Shown: positions 33,890-44,900, counted from the first letter of the stretch. The stretch: 64,000 nt of DNA from an uncultured Eubacteriales bacterium (GCA_934630515.1 CAKTVV010000003.1:124001-188000), one strand, 5' to 3'. Notes: a model not told the origin generated them from the sequence alone. Program-made: numbers and translations.

Positions 33890-36800
33890 TTATGCAAGAT
33901 CCTTTTTCTTTTTCAGCACAATATATAAGATCAAGCCGAGGTTGCCAAGCAGCGCCAGTCCCGCAACAATACCGACAGCAAGCAAAGCAGGCGAGGTCGC
34001 AGACACGTTTCCGGAGCCTGCGGGAACGGCTGCATCCACCGCCGCTTTCACACCGGTATCGTTTTCACCGATCCACCAGTTTCCGTTTTCACCGATGCGA
34101 GGGGACAGACCGTCCTTACCGTCTGCACCGACAACCTTGCCGAGATTGACCGTTGTGCCGTCCGTATAGGAGAGGATAAGCTCGCCATTTGCATTGATCT
34201 CCGCTTTGGCGATCCCAACTCCGTCCTTACCATCTTTCCCGTCTTTCCCGTTTTTACCGTCAGCGCCGTTTGCACCGTTAACACCGCTCGCTCCGTCCTT
34301 GCCATCTTTTCCTGCCGAACCGGTGTCGCCCTTGTCGCCTTTTTCGCCCGGTCGTCCGGCCTCTCCGGTATCGCCCTTCTCTCCGGTGGCTTTTACACCA
34401 AGGGAGATCCAGCTTTGTCCGTCGTCATAGGAGACGTACCAGTAGTTGTCATCCCCTATTTTCAGCTTCGGCGTTACACCGTCTTTTCCGTCCTGTCCGG
34501 GTGCACCGGTCTCTCCGGGGTCACCCTTGTCGCCTTTATCCCCCTTATCGCCCGTATCGCCTTTATCGCCTTTATCACCTTTTTCGCCCTTCAGTTCCGA
34601 CAAGGCGATCAAATCGTTCCAGACGGAATCATCGCTGTACTTCCACTGTACAAATCCGTTACATACCCGCAGCTCAATTTGCTTTCCGTCTGTGCCGTCC
34701 TTTCCTGTCAGCTCGGCGAGCGAGACGAGATCCCGGTAAGCCTCGTCGCTTTCACCCGCATAGCGCCACTGGATGCTGCTGCCGTTGTTGCGGAATTCGA
34801 TCTCTCTGCCGCCGGCTCCCGCAAAGGTCGAGAAGGTCTTTGTGTTGGACAGCGCCGATACCGTTCCGTTGCTGCCCACGGCGGAGACTGCAAAGGTATA
34901 GGTAGTATCTGCTTGCAGCGAAGGGTAGGTATAGGACAGCTCTTCCGGGGAAAGCGGCGCTTCGGTCACGCACTCAAACTCTCCGTCGTCCATGCGCATC
35001 CAGATATGATACCCGGCAAAGGGACGCCGGATGTCTTCCTTCGGCGCCTCCCAGGTGATCCTTGCCGTCTGATTATCCGTGACGGACACACCGGTCAGCG
35101 TCGGAACGGGCGGTGCGGCACGAAGATTGGTCAGCACATAGCCGAACACGGGGATCTTCTGATCGCCTGCCGTCCAGGTACGCATACCGAAATCCCAAGT
35201 AAAGCCGTACTGGCTGGAAACATCATAGCCGATCCCGTAGGAGGACAGAAGCGAACGGCGGTCGATATTGTTGACCGTACCGCTGGCACCGCTGCTCTCG
35301 GTCGTGGTGTAGACCGTGCCTGTTGCTTTACTGTAACTCAAATCGATTACAAAACCCATATTGAAAGCGTCTACGCCCCAAGTATTCTTCATCGAGGCAG
35401 AGAATCCGTGCGCCACTTCAACGCCCTCGGCGTGTTCAGAGGTTACCGTCCATTCGTTTGTAATGCTGCTCGCACCGAAGCCGAGCTCGTATTTCTGCTT
35501 GCTCAGCGATTCAAATTTCGTAACCGATTCGTCGGTTGAGCCCGGATTCGACCAATAGGCGAACGGGTCGCCCTCGGCGTTCTCCGGCAAAACAGAGTTG
35601 GTCAGTATCGGCAAAGCCTTTGCCTTTCCTGCTGCAATGTCTTTCTTGTAGGTTTCGTTATACAGTACCGCAAACTCATCGTAATATTCACGGTCCAGCA
35701 TGGTGTAAACCGGCTGACCGGGTATCATCAATGCGATAGTATTCTTCTCGCTTAGGTCAAAATCGCCCTTTTGAGGGTCATATATTGAGTAATAATAGGT
35801 CGTTGCCGGCACACGGTACAGCACCACGGAATCGTTGCCGCCGGCATTAAAGGAAACGCTGTATTCCTTGGAAAGCGTATCCTCCGTGCTCTTGGTAAAG
35901 TCCATGGTATAGCCCAGCGTCGCCTCGTATCGCCACACCTTCAGATCCCCCTGCACGACAATGGACGCACCGAAGGAGGTATTATGCGACGAGGATTTCG
36001 TGTCCGAATAGCCGGAGGAGAAGGTATATGTGGTAGAGCCGTCGGAGAAATCGAGGTCATAGTCGCCGATCTCCGAAAAATAGGGGGCTGCCTGAAGCAC
36101 CGCCTGCACCTGTGCGTCGGAATAGCCGTAGCCCTTGCCTTCATAGCGGGCAAACAGACCATCCTTGTTCACATCCGCCGCAAGCAGGATGCAGTTATAC
36201 GGCATATCCCATGCGAGGTCGGCATCGTGACACAGCTTTGAGTATTCGTCCTTCTCGGCTGTCGCCGTATACTTGCCGGCGGTCGACAGAGCGCCGCTGC
36301 CGAAGTTCTCACCGTAGAAAACATCGGTGAAGAGGTCGAACTTTCTTGCGTTGGGGCGGGTGATGGGGTTGTCTTGCCGTTCGGCGGCAAGAGCGATCAC
36401 CTGCTCTCGCCCCTCGGTATTATGATCAAAGTTGCCTGCGATCACATCCTGGTACCACCACCATTTCGCACTTGAGTTGTCGATGCGTGCAGTGTCGCAG
36501 AGAAGATTCATACTGCCGTTTTGCTGGACCTCGTACAGACCGCCTGCGATCCATACCTGCTTAGGCGTACCCCTGCCGTTGATCGCAACGCTTGTCATAG
36601 CGGGCTTCGGCTTTACGCCGAGATCATTTGTTCCGTTTGCAGTATAACTGCTCATGGAGGTTTTTTGCACATTCGTTATTGAATTGCTCTGCCCGTAATA
36701 AACGGCAAAGCCCATATTGTCGCCGTCGGTTTTCTTATCCCAAATAAAGCCCTTTTGCTTTTCTTCTTTTACCTCACGGTAATATCCGGCAACAACAATT

Positions 36801-37909
36801 TCCTGCCAACCGTCGCCGTCGACATCTCCTGCGGTGATATTGCCGTAGCGGATATGATCGTAGTAACGGCTGCCGTCCGCCTTTTCGTCCTCGCGGTTTA
36901 GGGTCATCAGAGATTTTTGATCAATTCTCTTGAGATTTCCGCTTTTGGCTTTGTACACCGAGAGCTTTGAAACAGCTTTTCGGAAGGAATCGCTTGAAAG
37001 TTCCTTGTCCTTGCCGTCAATTTTATCCGGCTCGGCAACGCCGGCATAAACAAAAAGCTCATCACAACCGTCACGGTCTATATCGGCGGAAGCAAGGGAT
37101 TTCGTGATCTGATCTCTTTCATATTCGGTCGTATCCCAACCGCCGAAGTAAGCATCGTCAGTGTCCTTGGACTTCACAAATGATTTTCTTGAAAGACCCT
37201 GTTCACCTGCAATGCCTGTTCCGGCAATGCCCCAGAGATCGTCATTGCCGACGTAGGTGATAACGGCGGTCATCTTGCCGTCGCCGTCATAGTCGCCCGC
37301 CGTGACATTGAAATAGTGGCGGAATTCCTGATACTCCAACTCGCCGTACCGGGTATCCTTGCACGCCCACTTCGGCGCATCGGCAATTTTTTGAAGCTCG
37401 GAGCGCTTATTGGTCACCAGGTTCTGCACCCAATAGCAGACCTTCGCCGTGAGATTTTTATTATCCATATCGCAAAGGCCGACAAAGATAGCGTGATCGT
37501 TTCTGCCGGTGCCGAGCGGATCGTAAGCCAAACCGACAGCGAAGGCGACGTTATCGACCGAGGAAATGCCGTATGTACCGCTCGGCGACTCGATAATATT
37601 CTTTCCGAGGGTCAGCTTGTCATACACCTTGGTATGATCCTGTGCCGATTGCCCCTCCGCATTGCGGTAGCTGTAAATGATCGGCTCATACCACGGGGTG
37701 ATGGCAAAGGGCTGCCCCTTCTTTGTGCCGTACGGATTGCTTTCATCCTCTGTCCATCCGGCGGGGGGAGTTGTGTCGGGCGTGAGCAGTGCGCCGTATG
37801 CCCCCGAGCCGGATGCGGATACTCCCGGATCGGCGTAGCGCATCACCGGTGAAAGGGCACACGCCACCATACAGAGTGTGAGCAAGATACTGAGCAACCG
37901 TTTTCTCAT
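33890..37909 (-). CDS. giant surface protein: FG-GAP, beta-rich domain, Fn3, collagen-like tract, membrane anchor
   Basis: This 1339-residue protein has a signal peptide (MRKRLLSILLTLCMVACA). Calcium-type FG-GAP/VCBS motifs (DYDGDGKM near 205, DIDRDGCDEL near 277, DVDGDGWQEI near 363) suggest a propeller. Residues about 620-925 are rich in alternating Ser/Thr beta strands. A fibronectin III domain follows (about 933-1025). Two collagen-like Gly-X-Y tracts of 12 and 18 triplets (about 1107-1145 and 1173-1228) are separated by a short WYVSYDDGQSW module. The protein ends in a transmembrane helix and KKKKDLA. GGAGG precedes the ATG. It is the last gene of a TetR-led operon. Probably an adhesive stalk with a binding or membrane-active head; the head function is unknown. 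Confidence 0.82.
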   Translation of the reverse strand: MRKRLLSILLTLCMVACALSPVMRYADPGVSASGSGAYGALLTPDTTPPAGWTEDESNPYGTKKGQPFAITPWYEPIIYSYRNAEGQSAQDHTKVYDKLTLGKNIIESPSGTYGISSVDNVAFAVGLAYDPLGTGRNDHAIFVGLCDMDNKNLTAKVCYWVQNLVTNKRSELQKIADAPKWACKDTRYGELEYQEFRHYFNVTAGDYDGDGKMTAVITYVGNDDLWGIAGTGIAGEQGLSRKSFVKSKDTDDAYFGGWDTTEYERDQITKSLASADIDRDGCDELFVYAGVAEPDKIDGKDKELSSDSFRKAVSKLSVYKAKSGNLKRIDQKSLMTLNREDEKADGSRYYDHIRYGNITAGDVDGDGWQEIVVAGYYREVKEEKQKGFIWDKKTDGDNMGFAVYYGQSNSITNVQKTSMSSYTANGTNDLGVKPKPAMTSVAINGRGTPKQVWIAGGLYEVQQNGSMNLLCDTARIDNSSAKWWWYQDVIAGNFDHNTEGREQVIALAAERQDNPITRPNARKFDLFTDVFYGENFGSGALSTAGKYTATAEKDEYSKLCHDADLAWDMPYNCILLAADVNKDGLFARYEGKGYGYSDAQVQAVLQAAPYFSEIGDYDLDFSDGSTTYTFSSGYSDTKSSSHNTSFGASIVVQGDLKVWRYEATLGYTMDFTKSTEDTLSKEYSVSFNAGGNDSVVLYRVPATTYYYSIYDPQKGDFDLSEKNTIALMIPGQPVYTMLDREYYDEFAVLYNETYKKDIAAGKAKALPILTNSVLPENAEGDPFAYWSNPGSTDESVTKFESLSKQKYELGFGASSITNEWTVTSEHAEGVEVAHGFSASMKNTWGVDAFNMGFVIDLSYSKATGTVYTTTESSGASGTVNNIDRRSLLSSYGIGYDVSSQYGFTWDFGMRTWTAGDQKIPVFGYVLTNLRAAPPVPTLTGVSVTDNQTARITWEAPKEDIRRPFAGYHIWMRMDDGEFECVTEAPLSPEELSYTYPSLQADTTYTFAVSAVGSNGTVSALSNTKTFSTFAGAGGREIEFRNNGSSIQWRYAGESDEAYRDLVSLAELTGKDGTDGKQIELRVCNGFVQWKYSDDSVWNDLIALSELKGEKGDKGDKGDTGDKGDKGDKGDPGETGAPGQDGKDGVTPKLKIGDDNYWYVSYDDGQSWISLGVKATGEKGDTGEAGRPGEKGDKGDTGSAGKDGKDGASGVNGANGADGKNGKDGKDGKDGVGIAKAEINANGELILSYTDGTTVNLGKVVGADGKDGLSPRIGENGNWWIGENDTGVKAAVDAAVPAGSGNVSATSPALLAVGIVAGLALLGNLGLILYIVLKKKKDLA

Positions 37910-37925
37910 TTCTCGTTACCTCCTG

Positions 37926-40900
37926 TCAATACGATTTTTTGCGTTTTACGATCAGCGCCGTGCAAACGCCGCCGCCGATAAAGAGCAGTGCGATCCACAG
38001 CATGAGGTCGCTGTTGTCGCCGGTCTGAGGAGACTTCGGATCGTCCGGAAGCTTCGCCGTTACAGTGTCGGCCTTAGTAATTTCGTTGGCAGCATCGGCG
38101 TCGCTGTAATACTTTCCGCAGCCCTCGCAGTACCAATACTCAATATTCCCCCCGGCATCCTTGGTTGCTGCCTTTGCCTCGATATGCTTGAGGTTGGCGT
38201 GGTTATCGGCGTCAAGCCCGCCATAGGCTTTGCCGCAGACTTCGCATACCGCTTTTTCGATGCAGGTCGCCTTGCCGCCGGTGTGGTTCGTAATTGTCTT
38301 ACCGCAGTAATCGCAGATATGGTTTTTGTCCGTATCCTCGTGATTGGAAATCGTCTTTCTGCAGAAATCACAGATATGGTCTCTATCCGCATCTTCATGA
38401 TTGGAGATGATCTTCTCACAATAGTCGCAGATATGGTTTTTGTCCATATCCTCGTGATTGGAAATCGCCTTCTCGCAATAGTCGCAGATATGATCTTTGT
38501 CCGCATCCCTATGGTTGGAGATGATCTTCTCGCAAATGTCGCAGATGTGGTTTTTGTCAGCGTCCTTGTGATTGCTGATCGTCTTACCGCAGTAGTCGCA
38601 GATGTGATTTTTGTCAGCATCCTCGTGATTAGAAATGATCTTCTCGCAAATATCACAAATGTGGTTGTTGTCTGCATCGGTATGCAGGCAGGCATATCCG
38701 CACTCGCTGCACACACCGTCTGCCCACTCATGGGCTTCGCTCGCCACGATCACAGCGCCGCAGCAGCTCCATTTTTGCTCGTGAACATAAGCGGTTCTTA
38801 TTGTCCACTCCTGCGTACCGCCCACATGGTTGGACGGATCCTTTTCTCCGTAGGACTGATGGCAGTACTCGCATATTGCCTTTTCGGTGCAGGCAGCCGT
38901 ACCGCCGGTATGCTCACCGTATCCGTCCTTTGCGGAATCGTTATTCTTCACATCGCAGTTGGCATTCAGGCACTCATGCCAATGATGCGTCGCATTGTGC
39001 TGCCATGCCTGATCCCAGCTGTGACCGCTCGCCTGAATCGGCTCGTTTTTTGTCGCACCGCATTCGTCACAGGTATATATTCTTTCGCCCTCCGTCAGGC
39101 AGGTAGACGGCACGGTCACCTTGCCGCTGTCCCAATCATGAGGGTTCTCGTCATTCTTTGCATCACAGCGGGCGCATTTCTTCCAGTGGGTGTCCCCGTC
39201 ATGCTGCCATGCGGATGCGGAGAAATCGTGACCCAAAGCTGCGATCGTTCCGCTGCAGACCGAGCAAGCAACGGGCTCCGTGCAGGTGAGTTGCGTGGTG
39301 TTGCCTGAATGGTCGCACACCGTCCATATCGCTGTCACCTTGGCATTCTCAAGCATCGGCTTCGTATAATCAAACGCTGTCCAGCCGCTAAAAATATATC
39401 CCGTTTTGACGGGCTTTTCGGTCGGGGGCGTCGCCTTCTGTCCGCGCAAAATTCTCTGCGCATCCATTGCGCTGCCGCCGTCGGTGTCGAAGGTCAGATA
39501 ACGGCATGCGCTGTCGTGGATAACCGCTCCGCCGTATGTCACCCTTCCGTGATAGATGCCGCCGATCACATCGCCGCTTTTCAGATCGACCCTGGCGTTA
39601 AAGGTTCCTCCTTCTATGGTTCCGCCGTCATTGATCACAGCACCGTTAAATATTCCACCGAAAATGACGCCTTTATTCGTCACCTCGGCACCAATACTGA
39701 CTCTGTCCGCCGCGGTAATGGCGCCGGTTTCTCCGATGATAAGCTCCCCGGCAAATCTGCCGCCGTACATAAGCAGTTCACCGGACGACATCTTGATATC
39801 CTTGATGGCTCCCCTTGTGCCGCAGTCGGCTACGGTCAGCGTGCCGCCGTTTGCATAAAGTGTCGATGCACTCTCCCCGTCCTCCACGGCTCTCGTGCCG
39901 CGGATGGTGTATCCGTTCAGGCAGATTTGCACCCCGTCGGGCATAGAATAATCGGAGTTGGATTTCAGAAGCACATTGCCCGTCAGATAGTAGTTTCCTG
40001 CTGCGGTCGGGAGAGAATCCGTCTTTGTCCAAGGTGTCCACATAAGCGGAGAATGCACCGTATGCCCCTTTGTCGCATTTTCTCCGCCGCAGGCGCAGTG
40101 AGAGTGGATCTGACTTTCGATCACGACCTTGCGTGAATCGGCGCTGAGTGTGCTGAGATCGTCTCCGGGCTTATATGTGGTGTCCTTGCCGTTCTTGTCG
40201 GTGGCGGTGATCTTCGTAAAACCGCTTATGGTTCCGAAAGTGGGACCGCTCATCACGACGTCCTCGGACGCAAGCTCCACCAGACTGCTTTCGAAAGTCG
40301 GTTTTGCATAACTGTAGCCATAGACTGCGTATTGATTACCTTTTGCCTTTAATACGCTGTTTTTAACGGAAAAAGTCGTGTCTCCGCCGTCTAAGCATAT
40401 GGTTCTTCCCGCTCGCAAAACGTCCGACTCTGCATAAACCACGCTGTCTGTGCAGGTGATTCCGCCGTACCCCTGCAAAGTTGCGTAGTAGGCTGCACCT
40501 TGCCCTAAAGCCGAATAGATTCCCGCATGAACATACGAGTTTTCGATTGAGATCCTACCGGTGGCAAACACACACGCGCCCTGCGTCGCTTTCTGCACAT
40601 TTCCTTGTCGGTCTTTGCCGACGATAATATCCAGCGCCGCATTTTTTACCTTTAAGTCGGACACACGGATTGCAACGTTGTCGCCGGCATTTTGCATACC
40701 GGCAACCACCGTGATGTCTAACGAACAGTTACGGATCTCACATTTTCCCATTGAAATGGCATAAGCGTACTTATACCCGCCCGTCGTTCCGGGAAGCGTG
40801 ACCGTCAGGCTGTCCTCACGGCTGTTTCCCTTGATGAGAAAGGAACTGCTTGAGGCGGAGATCACATAAATGCTCGTCTTCTTATCACTTTCGTCTGCCC

Positions 40901-41192
40901 ATTTGATCTCGTTTTTTCCTTTAAGGATCAGCGTGTCAATGCCGCTGCGGATTTCTATGGCTTTTTCTTCGGTCGTCACGTTGATTGTGGCGTTTTCAAG
41001 GGTCAGCGTTTTGGCGGACGCATCAAAAACAACGCTGCCCGAAATGCCCTCGCCCGTGATGCTTCCGCCCGCTGCGGGCACGGCAATTCCGTTGACCTTT
41101 GCAGAAACCTCATCCGCCGCCAGCACTGCCGTCGGCACAAGGCATAGCACCATACACAGGGCGAGCAGGATACTGAGCAACCGTTTTCTCAT
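37926..41192 (-). CDS. SPQTGD-anchored surface protein with Cys/His repeats
   Basis: This 1088-residue protein has the same type of signal peptide as the next gene. Residues about 30-360 look like a right-handed beta-helix (carbohydrate-binding Cthe_2159-like: LTLENATINVTTEEKAIEI). A second beta-helix region and an InlB-type B repeat (LTFDTDGGSAMDAQ...GYIFSGW) follow. Several CxxC zinc-ribbon-like blocks come next, then seven tandem 19-residue repeats of the form NHxDxDxxHICDxCxKxIx (about 838-970). The tail is SPQTGDNS, a hydrophobic helix and KRKKSY, a sortase-type anchor with SPQTG for LPXTG. GGAGG precedes the ATG, which overlaps the TetR stop by four bases. Confidence 0.82.
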   Translation of the reverse strand: MRKRLLSILLALCMVLCLVPTAVLAADEVSAKVNGIAVPAAGGSITGEGISGSVVFDASAKTLTLENATINVTTEEKAIEIRSGIDTLILKGKNEIKWADESDKKTSIYVISASSSSFLIKGNSREDSLTVTLPGTTGGYKYAYAISMGKCEIRNCSLDITVVAGMQNAGDNVAIRVSDLKVKNAALDIIVGKDRQGNVQKATQGACVFATGRISIENSYVHAGIYSALGQGAAYYATLQGYGGITCTDSVVYAESDVLRAGRTICLDGGDTTFSVKNSVLKAKGNQYAVYGYSYAKPTFESSLVELASEDVVMSGPTFGTISGFTKITATDKNGKDTTYKPGDDLSTLSADSRKVVIESQIHSHCACGGENATKGHTVHSPLMWTPWTKTDSLPTAAGNYYLTGNVLLKSNSDYSMPDGVQICLNGYTIRGTRAVEDGESASTLYANGGTLTVADCGTRGAIKDIKMSSGELLMYGGRFAGELIIGETGAITAADRVSIGAEVTNKGVIFGGIFNGAVINDGGTIEGGTFNARVDLKSGDVIGGIYHGRVTYGGAVIHDSACRYLTFDTDGGSAMDAQRILRGQKATPPTEKPVKTGYIFSGWTAFDYTKPMLENAKVTAIWTVCDHSGNTTQLTCTEPVACSVCSGTIAALGHDFSASAWQHDGDTHWKKCARCDAKNDENPHDWDSGKVTVPSTCLTEGERIYTCDECGATKNEPIQASGHSWDQAWQHNATHHWHECLNANCDVKNNDSAKDGYGEHTGGTAACTEKAICEYCHQSYGEKDPSNHVGGTQEWTIRTAYVHEQKWSCCGAVIVASEAHEWADGVCSECGYACLHTDADNNHICDICEKIISNHEDADKNHICDYCGKTISNHKDADKNHICDICEKIISNHRDADKDHICDYCEKAISNHEDMDKNHICDYCEKIISNHEDADRDHICDFCRKTISNHEDTDKNHICDYCGKTITNHTGGKATCIEKAVCEVCGKAYGGLDADNHANLKHIEAKAATKDAGGNIEYWYCEGCGKYYSDADAANEITKADTVTAKLPDDPKSPQTGDNSDLMLWIALLFIGGGVCTALIVKRKKSY

Positions 41193-41800
41193 TTCTCGTT
41201 ACCTCCGTTCAAATATTGCGAGCGGTATTTATCTGCAAACAGGGCGACCCCCTGTTTTAAGACCTCCATCTGGGCTTTCAGATAATATTCGTCCTCAAAC
41301 ATAGCGTAGTGGACGCACGCCCGGACGAATATAAAGATCAGCGGCGTGATCGTCTTATAGGGAATCCCTATCTTCGGTTCGAGCAGCTTTGCGTATTCGG
41401 TGTAGCGCTCGTTCACGCCCTCGAAAAACTTCTTGCCGTATTCAATATATTTCGGATGGGTGTAGATCTGATACATCAGGCGATATTTTTTGCCGTGTTT
41501 TTGGGCTGTCCAGTACGGGATCTCCTCAATAAACCGCATGGCATCCTTTGGATCGGTGGGAGCTTTTTTCATGAAGTCGTCCTCGACCTTTGCCATACAA
41601 TAGGCGGAGGATTCAAGGATCAGCTCATCCACACTGCTGAAATAGGAGTACAGATTTCCCGTAGTGCAGCCGCACGCCGCTGCCAAAGCCTTGATGCCTG
41701 TACCCGTCAGACCGTTTTCCGCATAGCATTCAAAGCATTTTTCCATCATTTCCCGCTTACGCTCGTTGTGCCGCTCCTCTGTTGTCCTCGTATATACCAC
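41189..41800 (-). CDS. TetR-family regulator leading the surface-protein operon
   Basis: This 203-residue protein has an N-terminal TetR helix-turn-helix (TGTGIKALAAACGCTTGNLYSYFSS). The C-terminal ligand and dimer domain is all helical and ends in ...ADKYRSQYLNGGNEK. Its stop overlaps the next start (ATGA), which ties expression of the two surface proteins to it. A promoter and a palindromic site directly upstream suggest autorepression. The ligand is unknown. Confidence 0.87.
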   Translation of the reverse strand: MVYTRTTEERHNERKREMMEKCFECYAENGLTGTGIKALAAACGCTTGNLYSYFSSVDELILESSAYCMAKVEDDFMKKAPTDPKDAMRFIEEIPYWTAQKHGKKYRLMYQIYTHPKYIEYGKKFFEGVNERYTEYAKLLEPKIGIPYKTITPLIFIFVRACVHYAMFEDEYYLKAQMEVLKQGVALFADKYRSQYLNGGNEK

Positions 41801-41811
41801 TTCTTTTTTTG

Positions 41812-41861
41812 ATTGACCGATCAGTTATTTATAGTGTAGCATAGAGCTGCGCTATTTTCAA
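41812..41861 (-). promoter_or_regulatory. promoter and candidate TetR operator
   Basis: On the minus strand TTGAAA, 17 bases and TACACT (41861 down to 41833) form a promoter. Immediately downstream, ACTGATCGGTCAATC contains an imperfect palindrome TGATCGGTCA. That location fits an operator bound by the regulator whose gene begins 12 bases later. Confidence 0.6.
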
Positions 41862-41956
41862 GAGCAATCTGAAAAAGTGCGAAAAAAAGACAGTCATACA
41901 TCTATTGACTGTCCCATCCGGCATGTGTTTTCTTTTGATATGGGCAAAGAACGCCG

Positions 41957-44900
41957 CTAAACCTCCGCCATGTGCAGGCCGGTCTCCTGCGCCCCCTCCC
42001 GGAAGCCCTTGCCGTGCAGCGTGTTCATTTGCTTCAGCTGCCCGTGAACGGCTTTCATCACCTCCACCAGCTCGTGCATCTCGGCGGCGGACAGGTCGCT
42101 GACCGTGCGGCCGTTCACCATTTCCTTGACCTCCTGCAGATAGTGCTGAAAGCCCGGATTGCCCGGCTTGTCGTCCAGTGTTTTCCCGGCGATGTCCCCG
42201 TAGCGGTCCTGTACCTTGCTCACCGCCTCGTACAGACTGGTGGTCTTGTCCAGCCGTGCCTGCCGCTCGGCGATGCGCCGCCGGATGCGGGCGATCTGCC
42301 GCCCGTCGGAGGTGTCCTGCAGCCGCAGCTGCAGCTCGTTGATCTGGGCTTGGATGTCGCCGGGATCCTCCCGCACCGCCGCCAGCAGGTCCCGCACCGC
42401 CTCGGTGGCGGCGACGGGGATGTGGTGGTTCTTGTCCGGGTGCGCCAGCATGGCTTCGAGGCTGTCCAGCATCCGGCCCACCCGCTGCTTTTCGGCGGTT
42501 CTCTTCCGCCGCTCGGCGGCTTCCCGGTTGCGCTGCCGGTTTTCGGCCTTGGTCTCCCGCACGGCGTTTTCGCCCTGCACCCGTGCCTCGGCGGTGCGCA
42601 CCCGCTCCCGGGTCAGCAGATCCCGGTAGCGGCTCCGCTGGGTCTCCAGCGCCCTGTGACGCCGCTGCACCTCCCGCTCCAGTGCGGCGTGGGCGAGGTT
42701 CTTCTGCCGCTCCAGCTGCGCCTGTGCCTTGTCGGCATAGGTGGGGGAGGTCTGCCGCACCTGAGCGCTCAGCATGCCGTCGAGGATGTCCCCGGCGCAG
42801 GCCTCCGCCGCCTGCTCCAGATTGCTGTCGTAGGGGTTGCCGTATTCCGGCTCCATATTGTCCCGCAGCTCGGCGAGATATTGCAGCTGCTCCGATGGGT
42901 TGAGGATATCCGGCAGCAGTCCTTTGCCGAACAGCTCCTGCATCTCCCCGTAGATCACGTCCACCGGCGTTCCCTCCTTGGAGAGGTTCAGCCGCCGCTG
43001 GTTGCGCCGCCGCCATGCCTCATAGTCCGGGATGTCGGCTTTTTCCTCCTCGCTGACGGCGATCTTGTTTTCCCGCAGATACTGCCGGATGCCGTCGTAG
43101 GTGGCGCCCTCGCCGTCGTCGATGAGCGCTTCCGAATGATCGACGATCTGCCGGGCGATGTCCAGCGCCTGTCCGTGCAGCGTGTCATAGTTCAGCTGCT
43201 CCCCCTGCACGATGGTGTCGCCCAGCGTCTGCATGGCGTCCAGGATGCTGTCGCTCTTGAGGGTGCTGGAGTATTCCCGCAGGATCCTGCGGGTCAGCTT
43301 GGCGACATCCTCCTCCCGCACCGTCTTTTCGGTGGTGACCCGGTTCTCCCGCTGCGCCCGCTCCAGCCGCTTCCGCAGCTCGGCGTTTTGCCGCCGCAGC
43401 TCTCCGGCGGTCTCCTCCCGCTCTCCGGCGGTCTCCTCCTGCTGCCGCTGCTTCTCGCTCTGCTCCTCCGCCATACGTCTGGCATTCTCCGCTTTTTCGG
43501 CGGCGGCAGCGTTCTCCCGCTCCTGCAGTTCAGCGGGAAGATACGATTTTTGCCCGTCCGACGAATTATTTTCTGGATTTTGCATAGACTGGGTATTGAC
43601 ACCGGAGCCATTCTGTGGTATCGTGGTGTTAGACGAAACATCCTCGCTATAACCGTTGGCAATTGGTGCCTTCCGTTCACTGGCTTGGATGTTTTTTCTT
43701 TTTATTCGTACAAGATTTCCTTTTTGCATTTCCCGCTGCACATATTGGTAAAAATCAGTTCTTCCAAAGACGGTTGCAATTTTGTTGGTGTCGATGAATA
43801 CCTCATTGTATTGGCCGGTCTCATTGATTAAAACCGGCACATTGATGATGTTGCCGTCACCGTCTTTGTATTGAGAAACAAGCAGAAAGTAGTTTTCACG
43901 CCGTGCCGGATTGTCTGCATTTTGGGTTCCTCGATAGGCAACGGTCACATCGTTTAATCCATCAATCACCTGTAGAAACAGATCTTTGCCTAACCCGTGA
44001 TAGTTAATTCCTTTGTCGATGCGCAATCCTTTAGCCGCCGCCTCCGCTTCCGTGAAAACATTTTCCCGGATGTGTGAGGCTTTCATCATAAGCGGAAGAT
44101 TGCGGGCGCCCTTTTGCTCCACAATGATGGCGGGGCTTGTATCTGTGAGCTGCACATCGCCACGGACTTGCTCACCGTCCAGCACCCGCTCCACTTCTTC
44201 CCTGGCACCTGTGCGTAGGGCATACTTCCCACCGTCGCCGGTTTCGGCGGCGGTGTTTTCGTTTGCGCTGCTGTAGTCACTGTCCAGCACCTCGGCGAAG
44301 GCTCGCTCGGCAGAGCGCAGCGCTGCCGCCTGCCGGTAGCTCTTGGTCAGTCCCAGCGTCTGCCGGAACCCGTCGAGGATCGCTTGGAATTGGACGGCGG
44401 CGCCCCGGTCCATGTTCCGGATCATGCGGGCGAAGCCGGTTCCGATGTCCCCGTTGTAGAGGTTTTCGCCTACCCAGTCGGCGATCACTTCCGCCTCGGC
44501 GCCGGCGGCGCCTTGTGCGTCTCCCTTGGCGCTGCGGCTCTGCCGCTCCCGCTCCACGGCGGCGGCGTATTCTGCCTCGCCCAGGCTCTGCTGCACCAAC
44601 CGCTTCAGCTTGCCATAGGCCTCACTGCCCTCGATGGCGTGGGTCAGCTCGTGCTTGATCACGAAGTCCATCGCTTCGTCCGTGGTGATGTTGGAGGCCA
44701 GCTCCACCACCCCGTCCGCCGTATATCGTCCCGCAGCCTGATACACCGGTGCATTTTCTCCGGAATTTTGCATATACTGGGTATTGACACCGGAGCCATT
44801 CTGTGGTATTGTGGTGTCAGAGAGATCGCCTTGGGATACCTGCTCCGATATTTCGGATGATGGGTAGTCGCCCTTGGCGATTTCTTTTATTTGTGTGATA

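Noticed and set aside
34215..34590. Low-complexity repeats in the collagen-like tract, considered as a simple-sequence artefact
   Set aside because: The Gly-X-Y pattern is strict over 30 triplets and lies in a protein with a signal peptide and membrane helix.
38290..38690. Regular 57-bp tandem repeats that could suggest a CRISPR-like array
   Set aside because: They are in frame within a surface protein and encode conserved 19-residue units; there are no unique spacers.
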